Below, piece after piece: positions 55,100 to 64,000 of a stretch of 64,000 nucleotides of DNA. Every line of letters starts with the position of its first letter. Positions within the stretch are counted from its first letter, which is position 1. The stretch spans positions 13,082,001 through 13,146,000 of the forward strand of contig CAMGYJ010000011.1 of NCBI GenBank assembly GCA_946122785.1, in the 5' to 3' direction. The notes under the pieces are model-generated. The model searched no databases. It was not told the origin of the DNA and saw nothing but the letters and a program-made list of their open reading frames with translations. A program made the translations under genes and the position numbers. The DNA is from Linum tenue (lineage: Eukaryota; Streptophyta; Magnoliopsida; Malpighiales; Linaceae).

Positions 55100-56399
55100 T
55101 CAGACCCTAAAATGCTCCACGGCAGAGATCCCATTAAGCCCTTTTGCATAGTAATGGTCAACAAACTCCTTCACGGTGGTTTCCCTGAAAACCGGGGGAT
55201 TCCCGTCCGATATAAGCTCCTTAATCGGGCCATAAACTCGGGAGTTCTCAGGATGCAGCTGCTGTCTGAAGAAACAAGCCACTGAAACCCTGGGGCCTAT
55301 TGATTTAGCAAGTACTCTGTGTTGGGAGCTTTTGAATTCGTCATTAGAGATCAACTGCAACACACATTGCACACCAAAAACTGAGATTCAGAACCATAAC
55401 TTGTTTGACTAAAGACTCCATAACATGATTCTCAAACTCCGGTCCAGGTTAATTACCTGCAACATGTCTCCCAGGTTGATAACAAGAGCATCTGTTGTGG
55501 GCTTTACATCAACCCACTGATCATCACAAAGGACCTGGAGACCTCCCATTTGGTCTTGCAGAAGCACAGTAAGAAAGCTGCTGTCTGTATGACTGCTGGT
55601 TCCCATTGTCAAGTCTGGTTCAGGACAAGCTGGGTAGTAATGACCCAGAAGCATCAGCCCTTCTGAGCAACCTATGTTGTTAAGGTAATCTGGGCTCAAT
55701 CCCAATGCTGCAGAAACCAATTCAAACAGCTTCCTTGCCAATCCCATCACTTGGTTAGAGTAATCAACCATTATCTCCCTGCGCAGAAGATTGATCATAT
55801 CAATCAGTCCTAGAATCGAACCACTCACAACCAGAATTTTGACAGAAGATAATAATAAAAACGTACCCGCACACTGGAGGGAGTTCTTGAGGGTTTGGTG
55901 GGCGAGGGGCAGTGACGCAACTGATGGTATCCCTCCAGTTGGCCGCCGGCGACTGATAGAAATCGAAATTGCAGTTGTACGTCACCGTTTTGTTGGCGAA
56001 GTCCCTGGTGTAGAACCATTTCCTCACTTCAGTATCTTGTTCGTGGAAATCCTTCACTCCTTGAATTATCTTATCAAGAAGCAGAGAGGGTATCCCGTGA
56101 TTGATCACCTGGAAGAACCCACATCTCCGGCAGGCGTCTCTTACCTGCCAGATCACCTGGCGGCGTAGATCTGGGTCAACGTCGATGCCTTGCAAGTCAA
56201 CGGTCGGGATGACTGGGGAAGTCTCCCCTGTGGTTGACTTGGTGGACACTGCGTTGTGTTGTGAGTGGAGGAATATCGACGGGATTTTCGTGACGCCGGC
56301 CTCTACGAGGCCCTTTACGCCGGATCTTGAGTCGTCAAAGGACTGCAGAGCAGCTTTCCGATCGAAATCAGAGCCAAGCAATTCGATTTGGGTTGTCAT
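55100..56399 (-). CDS. Dioxygenase gene E, intact (2-ODD, ACC oxidase homolog class)
   Basis: Join of 55867-56399, 55457-55778 and 55100-55354: 1110 bp, 369 residues. The DIOX_N part reads [20 protein letters not shown], and exon 2 has [10 protein letters not shown] and the iron-binding [15 protein letters not shown] (H241, D243). Exon 3 has the third ligand H297 ([10 protein letters not shown]) and R307-x-S309 ([10 protein letters not shown]). Both introns are GT-AG, unlike C and D. It is the most diverged intact member and the rightmost, with exon breaks in the same places, so the array grew by tandem duplication. The substrate cannot be inferred; ripening-type E8 and deacetoxyvindoline hydroxylase-like proteins belong to the same group. 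Confidence 0.93.
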
Positions 56400-56419
56400 A
56401 CTCTGTTTCGGAGGTGGAA

Positions 56420-58080
56420 TCAGGCAACGAGCGGCAGAGGAAACAAAAGCAGGGGCGGCAAATACAACTGGCTGGGGTGTATTGGTTTCTCTCCCCTGTT
56501 TTCACACTCACTACTAAGTTGACAAGGAAGCTTGATTGCTATCAGCAATGTGAGGTCATGGATCTAGTTCGTACCACATGTTAGTAGGGAGTGGCGATTG
56601 AACTCGGTATGTGGGTCAATGGGTACTCAATCCAGTTTGATTTGGTCAAACTGATTAAAATTTAATGTTGACATGTTTTGGGTCGGAGTGCTGATTTTAT
56701 CTAAACGGCTAAACTCAACCCGTTCAACCATCAACTCATATCCAAAAAAACAAAATGATCTTGTTTTGTATATGTCCCTAATAATATGAATAATAAACTC
56801 ATATTATTAATTTTATGACAATATAATAGTATGGATAATCTATAAACTTTATTAGTCATTATGGCATATAGTTGTAGGAAATAAGATAAAGAAGTTATTC
56901 ATTACAAGCTAATGCATCCACGATATGTTATGGCTCTAAAATTGTACACAAGAGTGGAGACAGTGCGAATAAGAGCTTGTACACCAGCACACCAACTATA
57001 GGTGATTATCAATCTCATGCATTTAATCAATGCATCAAATTACAATACACAAATTGATTAATGCATCAATTTGGAGCATTTCAACCTCCAAACGAGCCCT
57101 AAATTTTGAGTTGAAGAATGCATTAGCTTAGCAAAACCATAAGTGGAAAATATGAACAAAACTACAACATCCTCATAAATAAGTTTGTAAATGACAAAAA
57201 TATGTTTTTGGATATAAACACTTACTAAAATAGTTGTAACATAGGTTGGGTCAGGTATCTACGTTGTGTAAGCCAAAACCTGGACTCAACTAAAAAAAGA
57301 TAGTTCCGCAAAAGAAAGCTCCCACACAACCTTAAACATTAATTTTAGCGACAAATATAGGTGAATTGATTCGGGTGGATCGAGCTACTGTTCTTTATTT
57401 TCACCCCCAAATTGGTCCACATAATATAGATAATTTTTATTTTCTACACTCACTATTCAAAAATTATTGGTACAAAACTAGATATACAAACCTACAAAAC
57501 TATGTAAGTTACCTGAGCTATGATAAAAGTCACTATATATATGTATATAATACACATGGTGGCTTCCCTCGTACCTAAGATAAATTTAGTATATCGCATA
57601 CCCTTAGTAAAAATTACTCGCTAAAATTAATCAGATTTTGGTCTATGATACTATACTCTAACCACAATTAAATATTTATTTATATGGATCCGCCTTATGT
57701 AATTCACGAGTATACGATACGCTGATACCTTCAATGAGATTTTGCGATATAAACCAAAAATTAAACCAAATTTAGGACATAATAATGTACTCTAACCTTT
57801 GATAGAGAAACCACAGTCCCAAGTTTCTAAACTCAAATAACAATCAACGTTTCTCATTTGATAAAGTACAACAAGTATTTTCAGCGGTTGAATCACTTAA
57901 AATTAATATATTAATAATATTAATTAATATACAATATATAATAATAATATAATAATAATATTAATTAATATTAATTAATTAATAATAATAATTTAATATA
58001 TAAAAGCCTAGGTTGTGAGTTACTATTAATTAGTGGCTCTCACACTCATCCAAGTGCAAGTGAGGAAGTTTCAAGTTTTT
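56420..58080. other. AT-rich spacer
   Basis: Upstream DNA of gene E and unassigned AT-rich sequence. A simple (ATTA)n-like tract occupies 57890-57995. Confidence 0.6.
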
Positions 58081-58109
58081 CTTTTACCCCACTCTCTATT
58101 CTACAACTT

Positions 58110-58342
58110 TTGTGTTTAGTTATTGTTCGCTAGGTTTTCGTCTATGGCTTTTTGCACAAATCATCGCCTTTGTGTTTTGTCATTGTTCGCTAGGTTTTCG
58201 TTTATGGCTTTTTGCACAAATCATCGTCTTTGTGTTAGTTATTGTTCTCTAGGTTTTCGTCTATGGCCTTTTGCACAAATCATCGCCTTTGTGTGTAGTT
58301 ATGTTCGCTAGGTTTTAGTCTATGGCTTTTTTGCACAAATCA
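58110..58342. repeat. 60-bp tandem repeat, about four copies
   Basis: Units contain GTTCGCTAGGTTTTCGT, CTATGGCTTTTTGCACAAAT and CATCGCCTTTGTG, at 58111, 58171, 58231 and 58290. The last unit runs into the CACTA-like end at 58343. Confidence 0.9.
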
Positions 58343-58810
58343 CTATAAAAAACTGCACTTTCTGCGACGAATTCTATCGCGATGAGAAGAAATTCGTCGC
58401 AGAAATTGTACAATTCGCAACAAATTTTACTTTTTCGTTGCAGATTGTGCGACGGATGTTATTCGTCACAGAATGTATGAAGTCTTTTTGCGACGGTTCT
58501 CCTTCGTCGCAAAATGGATAGAGGCTTTCTGCGACGATTGTTTGCCGTCGCATAATGGATTGCGACTTCCAGCGACGATTGCTTATCGTCGCAGAATGTA
58601 TATAGACTTTCTACGACGACTGTCAACCGTCGCAAAATTTGAGCACTTTGCGAGACGATTGTATGTCATCGCAGAATGTTTGGAGACTTTGTACGACGAT
58701 TATCTGGCGTCGTAGAATGTTTATTGACTTTTTGCGACGATTGTCTTTCGTCGCAGAATGTTTGATACTTTCTACGACGATTGTCTATCATCGCAGAATG
58801 TGCGGATGAT
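58343..58810 (+). mobile_element. One end of a CACTA-like element with subterminal repeats
   Basis: CACTATAAAAAACTGCACTT is followed by eight or nine units of about 45 bp with TGCGACGATTGT ... CGTCGCAGAATGT. Within each unit the CGACGA and (T)CGTCG words can pair. This is the form of CACTA subterminal regions. No opposite end was found in the window. Confidence 0.55.
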
Positions 58811-59695
58811 GTTCTTGGTTATTTTGAGATTTTGTATTGATGGAACGAATTAATCTATCATAAGGGTTCATTCGCTTTTCGAATTTTGTATTCAGAATAT
58901 TTAAAATATAAATATAAGAGGATACATTGAAATAACAAATCATGGGTGATAGACTAACTGGTCTATATGTTAACTAAATTGTAATGAGGTGAGGATGAGG
59001 TCGTTGGTTCGAAACCTTGCTTTAGCGTTTCTCTTTCTATATGAGAGACACAAAGGCATTCTCGTAAATTTGAAAAACACGGTGGCATGATCTGTGGGTT
59101 GAAAAGGTCCAAACTCCAACCAAAAGAGCTAGTATATAAATCAACTTAGTGATATGTAATTATGCGAAAATGTAAAGGGGTGAAGAAGTCCAAACAAAAG
59201 AGCTAGTATATAAATCAACTTAGTGAGTTAAAAACCCTAGCCGCTCTAATATTCAACCTTCTTCTCCTCTCTCCTTTTCTCTCTCTGAAAATCCGACCCA
59301 AATAAAGGAAGAATCCCGATCTACCTTTCCCCCTTTCTTCCTCTCCCTAGCGACGAGGAGGAACCCTAGCCGCTGAGCGCTTCAATCCCTCTTCCCCACT
59401 CGTCTCTTCTCTATCCGCGACAGCGACAAGCAAAACTTACAATCAGCTCGGCTAGACGACCTTCTCCGATGCATCCTCATCGCTGCCGTTCGAACCACCA
59501 TCCATACCAACCTCTTCTCCAGCTGGTGTGCTACCTCAGGAGATCTAGTATGCCTTGCCCTCCCTCTACTCTTGAGCTAGGACGGCCACCGGGTTTTTCG
59601 GGAAAAGCGTTGATCTGCGTCTCTCTCCGTCGTCGACCACCAGAATCTTATTTGGATCGGCCCTAAATTGATGAGAAAAGCGCAGATCTTGGTAC
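58811..59695. other. Spacer with a leader-like block
   Basis: A pyrimidine-rich stretch (59240-59460) followed by short open frames (MHPHRCRSNHH...) looks like a host gene leader or a captured fragment; no protein is recognised. Confidence 0.35.
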
Positions 59696-59877
59696 TAGGG
59701 CTGTCAATTTGGTTTAGGTTTTTCAATTTTAACCGAAACCAAACCAATTAGAAAGCTAATGGTTTCAGTTTTTTGGTTTTAAACCAATTGGACATCTTAA
59801 TGGTTTTGGTTCGGTTAAAATAAAAAAACCAATAGAAACCAATAAGAAACCAATAATCTGAACGAAACACTCAAGAC

Positions 59878-60579
59878 TAGGGATGGCAATGGGTCGGGTT
59901 GGGTCGGGTTTTGCCAAACCCAAACCCAAACCCATGGGTTTATCTTTGAAAAAAACCCGGGGTAAAACCCACTGGGTTTGAAAAACTCAAACCCAACCCA
60001 ACCCGTTGGGTATCCGCGGGTTCATGGGTACCCACGGGTTTTGTCATAAAAAATTTACAATTACAAATTCTTATCAAAATTAAAGTCAAATATCAATATC
60101 TTAATACAAATTATCCATATATAAAACACCATTCTAGAAAATTCAAGCAAATCACAAATTAACTATACAAATTGTTCAACACCAATCTAGAAAACTCAAG
60201 AAAATTGAAGCAAATCACAAATTATCCATAAATAACATGTTTAATTGAAAGCTTCTTCCTTTCAATTAAGTTTCTTTACTCTCCACTCCATAACATCAAC
60301 TTAATTCTACACAATTAAAAAGAAAAAATTAGACATGTCTCCACAAACATAAATAAGATTAGTTGTTTAGAATATTAAATATACCGAAAAAGTTAATTGT
60401 ATGGGTGAGCGGGTACCCACGGGCCGGGTTTACCTAAACCCAAACCCAACCCAACCCGTTGAATAGTGAACGGGTTAAAACCCAAACCCGGCCCAAAACC
60501 CGTCAACACGGATTTTACCCGCGTTGACCGGGTTGGGTCGGGTGGGTACCCGTGGGTTCGGGTTTTGTTGCCATCCCTA
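59878..60579. mobile_element. Non-autonomous hAT element, 702 bp
   Basis: Ends TAGGGATGGCAATGGGTCGG and, inverted, TAGGGATGGCAACAAAACCC. An exact 8-bp duplication, CTCAAGAC, lies at 59870-59877 and 60580-60587. Subterminal zones are rich in GGGTT / AACCC words; the middle is AT-rich and empty. Confidence 0.92.
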
Positions 60580-61976
60580 CTCAAGACTCCTTCGAACGAA
60601 ACGCTTTCGCCCGCACCTCTCCTTTTCTCGTTGCTCTGAACTCTAAAGTCCCAGACCCCTTTCGAAAGCCCTAGACCTCTTTCTGTTCTTGGTCGATCGT
60701 GAAAACTCAGTTCAGCTGTCCGTCTTCCAACTCTACTTCTCCCTCTCTCCCGCTCGACTTCGTCTTCTTCTCCTTCTCTTGACGTAGCTTCTTTAAATTC
60801 CCTGCCGCAATCGGTCTCTGTTTCTCTGCTTCCCCGGGCCTTCAATTCATCGAGCTTCCTTCTCCTCTATCTCTCAGTTTCCCTGATCAGGTAAGGAATC
60901 CACGATTCTTGTTTCAATTTCCGCGTCCATACTTCCTGTCACTGCCGATTCCCGTTTCAATTTATGTTCTTGGTCGATCTCGTATGGTGCATCTTATCAT
61001 CCTTATTTTGCGATTGGGATCTCTCAGCCTCTTTTGCGTGTTACTTGAAGGTGAATAGGAGAAAACATCCATGGGCGGGCATTGTCCAGGTTGAGCATCG
61101 ATTCGGTGTCGATTGGAGAGAACTGGGTGGTTCCTATATTACATTGGCTTTCCCCATCAACCCATTTGTTCTAAACCTGCCGCCTTTGTGCAATGGCATC
61201 TCAGTGAGTCCCTTTATATAGCTTGCAACTATCTTCCCCTATTCGATTTGTTGATTTTTGGATTTGGGTTTCGTTTCTGGGTTTTGATTGTTGACTAAAG
61301 CATGGTTTATGTGTTCCTTTAGATTTCCGCCATCTTTCCAGTGACTCTTTTAGCTTGAATTCTGCCATGCTTGGTTGTTTGAGAATGCTAATTCTTTTTT
61401 GATAACCAACTCTTAGAACCATCTACATTAATAACTCCTTAAACCTATTAGGATTAACATTAGAAGCTGTGTTTCTTTACTCTCGTTTATGTGTTTGTTT
61501 TAACCTTTTATCTCTGTGTTCTTGGTCAAATGGAAACATAACCGAATAGTTAGAATCATTAGTGTTGCTGGTTATGGGATTACATCATCTTGATCAACAA
61601 AAGGGAAGAGAGAGCTTAACGTGAAACACTTGTCTTGGTTAGTTACAGTTTCTTCAGTGCTGCTAGTAGTAGTAGTAGATGCTCCAATTCCACTGGCATG
61701 TTTTGGTTTGTCGCAACTATGGATGCTAATTGGGTGTCTATTCTCTTGTTAATCCTTCTTGTTATGCAAATGTTGATGCATGATATTTTCTTGTCATGTC
61801 AGATACTCATCATAAAAGCTATTTGATTTTGTAAATTTTAAAGGAATAAGAAACCATTGACTCTTTTAGTTATTATGTCAGATACTCATCAGGTCTTCTC
61901 GTGTGGTCTTCTAAATGAGGACAAAACTCATACTTGTTAACTATTCTTATTGTCTTCACTTTTGATATTTGCAGGG

Positions 61977-63384
61977 ACAGTGAGATACCATTATCACAAA
62001 ATGTTTCATCTAGTGGTGCTAGTCCTAGAAGTGGGCACTCCAAAAGCACCAGTATTCCGCCTAGACCTCCTGCAACGTCTTCCTCCACTTCTGCACCAGC
62101 TTCTGGTACCACCACAGTACCCCATGCTAAAACAGAAGGTGGGGGGACAACATCGAAAAAAGGAAAGACAGATATGATGTTTGGAGACATTTCACACACT
62201 TGGAGATGGATGGAGTGAAAAAAGCTCGATGCAATTACTACAATAGTGCTCTTGTAGCTAACGGGACATCTACTTTACGAACCCAAAAGGATAATTGTTT
62301 GGCAAAGATAGCAAGGGGTGAGCTTGTTGTCGAGCTTTCGTCATCTTTTGAAAGCCATGTACACACTCTTGGTTCTTGGAAATTTAATCAGACTGATGCT
62401 AGGAGAGCTTTAGCGGAGATGATAATTCTAGATGAATTGCCATTTAGATACGTTGAACATGAAGGGTTCAACCGCTTTATGTCCCGTGTTTGTCCTATGT
62501 TTGTGCTGCCTAGCCGACAAACTGTTAGGGAAAATTGCATTAAGGTGTTTTTTGAAAACAGAGATGTGTTAAAGGATTATTTCAAAGCTAAATGTTTAAG
62601 GATGGTATCTCTCACAACTGATTGTTGGAATTCTTTGTCCAATCTCAACTACATGTGTGTTACTGCACATTTCATCGGTAGGGATTGGAAGCTGTATAAG
62701 AAAATTATCAACTTAGTTAAGATAACAAAACATTATGGAAATGAAATTTGAAAACAGTTGGCTAGTTGTTTGGTGGAATGGGGCATTAGGAAGGTGTTTT
62801 GTATCACAATGAACAATGCTAGTGTTAACGATGTGGTTGCTATCCATATGAGGCAACAGTTGAAAGAGTGGGGATCAGATATTGTGGATGGAAAGTATCT
62901 GCAGATGAGGTGTGTGGCTCACATTATTAATTTAGTTGTGAAGGATGGGCTAAAAGAAACTGGTATATCTGTTGAGCGAGTGAGAGAGTCTGTAAAGTGG
63001 GTTAAATCTACACCATCTAGGAGTAGAAAATTCAAAGATTGCATTGAGTTTGAAAAGATAGTGTCGAAGAAATTTGTTTCGTTGGATGTAGCTACAAGGT
63101 GGAACTCAACATATCTGATGTTGGAATCTGCAAAACCATTTGAGAAAGCATTTCAGACATTAGCCAGAAATGAGAGGAAATTCAAGAAACATCTCAATGA
63201 AAAAAAAAATTATGGAAAGCAAAGCCTTGGTATCCCAACTTCTGATGATTGGTCAAGTGTAGGACGGTTGATTAGTTACCTGAAGCTCTTCTATGATGTG
63301 TCTGTTCGAGTTTCTGGGACTTCATATGTGACTTTAGACCTCTTGTTTGATGGGATATGTGAAATGTATACTACGATTTCCTAG
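61977..63384 (+). pseudogene. hAT transposase (RICESLEEPER/DAYSLEEPER-like), broken
   Basis: An AG acceptor at 61974-61975 opens a Ser/Thr/Pro-rich N terminus. In the A-run near 62155 the frame shifts by one base; the next frame gives DRYDVWRHFTHLEMDGVKKA. The BED zinc finger that follows is damaged: CNYY where C-x-x-C is expected, and TQKDNC for the usual THKDNC. The catalytic core begins LTTDCWNSLSNLNYMCVTAH, with the first acidic residue. TGA at 62749-62751 interrupts it, then VEWGIRKVFCITMNNASVND shows N where the family has D. TAG at 63382-63384 and a hAT end at 63396 remove the C-terminal dimerisation domain. The element cannot move itself. Confidence 0.85.
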
Positions 63385-63395
63385 TGGGTTGATAG

Positions 63396-63849
63396 TAGGG
63401 GTGGAAGTTTGGGTTGCGGGTTGTGGATAATCCGCAAACCGCACCAACCCGCACCTATTGTGGGTAACTATACCCACAAGTTGTGGGTAGTGGGTTGAGT
63501 GTGGGTAGTAAAATAATAATTTTTGTGGTAAGTGGTTATCCACTACCCATCGCGGTTAACCCACAAAATCCACAATAACCACACTAATTATATTTATTTA
63601 GTTAATTAACTTTATAATATAATAGTATGTGAAAAGTGTGAGGATAAAAATTAAAGTAGCCACCAAATAAAAAAGACACACCTAATCAGTTTAATGTAAG
63701 AATTTTTAGTTTATAAAACACTATAATCGATTGAGTGGAGAATAATCAATTCATTAAAAGTAAACACCTTTTGTAACTTTTATCAGTATGTTTTTGCTTT
63801 TTTGTGAGAAAAATACAAGATCATATTTAATTGTCATATTTCACCCCTA
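63396..63849. mobile_element. hAT-like element inserted in the transposase gene, ends uncertain
   Basis: TAGGGGTGGAAGTTTGGG starts at 63396 and is followed by the GCGGGTTGTGGATAATCCGC type of subterminal repeats. A possible right end TATTTCACCCCTA lies at 63849. The flanking 8-mers (GTTGATAG, GTCGGGGA) do not match, so the right end may be wrong or beyond the window. Confidence 0.45.
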
Positions 63850-64000
63850 GTCGGGGAAATATGAAATCACAGCTCTCTGACACAAAAGTTGAATACCAAA
63901 CTCAAAAAGAAAAAATCTTCACGTTGAGTAAGATCGATGACCAAAATTGTATCTCCACGAACAACACAAGTGTATAATACTATAGTCTAGTTACAAACAA

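Larger units (their letters stand above)
59696..63395 (+). mobile_element. Former autonomous hAT element, right end not found
   Basis: TAGGGCTGTCAATTTGG at 59696 looks like a plant hAT 5' end. A leader region and a likely intron precede the transposase at 61977. The element is interrupted by a small hAT at 59878-60579 and its coding region breaks off at another hAT end (63396). Linking the left end to the transposase is inference from distance and orientation. Confidence 0.5.

Noticed and set aside
46704..56399. Genes C, D and E as true ACC oxidases (ethylene synthesis)
   Set aside because: They have the longer N terminus with QAFDDTK(S/L)GVKGLV and a GPR(I/V)S motif of the DOXC homolog group, not the features of genuine ACC oxidase.
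60393..60845. 150-residue basic open frame on the minus strand
   Set aside because: It spans the end of a hAT MITE and a pyrimidine-rich leader; composition explains it and no domain is visible.

Overview
The window is nuclear DNA from a flowering plant, most likely a eudicot. It holds short intron-bearing host genes (plant 2-oxoglutarate dioxygenases and a CYP71-like P450), plant telomere-type repeats (CCCTAAA), and a dense, nested population of plant transposable elements: Copia, Athila-like Gypsy, L1-type LINEs, CACTA, hAT, Mutator-like and a Helitron end. One run of exactly 100 N (33796-33895) marks an assembly join. Everything below was read by eye; no database search was run. LAYOUT. 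1-3345: a transposon carrying a plant 'putative transposon protein' gene, with GGTCGACC palindromes on both sides and six 187-bp tandem repeats on its left. 3346-5882: AT-rich spacer with a 650-bp hAT element. 5883-15807: one CYP71-like cytochrome P450 pseudogene on the minus strand, split by a Mutator-like element (6697-7844), a Copia retrotransposon (8163-12690) and, in its intron, a hAT element carrying a LITTLE ZIPPER-like fragment (12748-15190); exact target-site duplications bound each insertion. 15808-23350: AT-rich DNA with a Helitron 3' end and a decayed minus-strand Copia. 23371-25277: a broken 2-oxoglutarate dioxygenase gene (A). 25663-30170: an internally deleted relative of the first transposon, hit by a CACTA element that itself holds a hAT element. 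30197-33795: a LINE running into the gap. 33896-34949: dioxygenase gene B, cut by the gap and almost identical to gene C. 35323-37797: a Mutator-like MITE, a LINE 3' end and an interstitial telomere repeat. 37798-43976: an Athila-like retroelement without pol. 43978-46536: LINE fragment and a Mutator-like element with a 33-bp minisatellite. 46704-56399: three intact dioxygenase genes (C, D, E) in tandem on the minus strand, separated by a gene-capturing Mutator-like element and a hAT element. 56400-64000: AT-rich DNA, a 60-bp tandem repeat, one end of a CACTA-like element, and a nest of hAT elements including a decayed hAT transposase gene. HOW IT FITS TOGETHER. The only host genes likely to make protein are C, D and E, paralogues of the 'ACC oxidase homolog' / DOXC class, which act in specialised metabolism. 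A and B are a dead and an incomplete member of the same array. A dead P450 lies near the array, so the locus may once have been a small oxidative cluster, but that is inference. Much of the remaining sequence is transposon-derived, and many boundaries can be fixed by target-site duplications.
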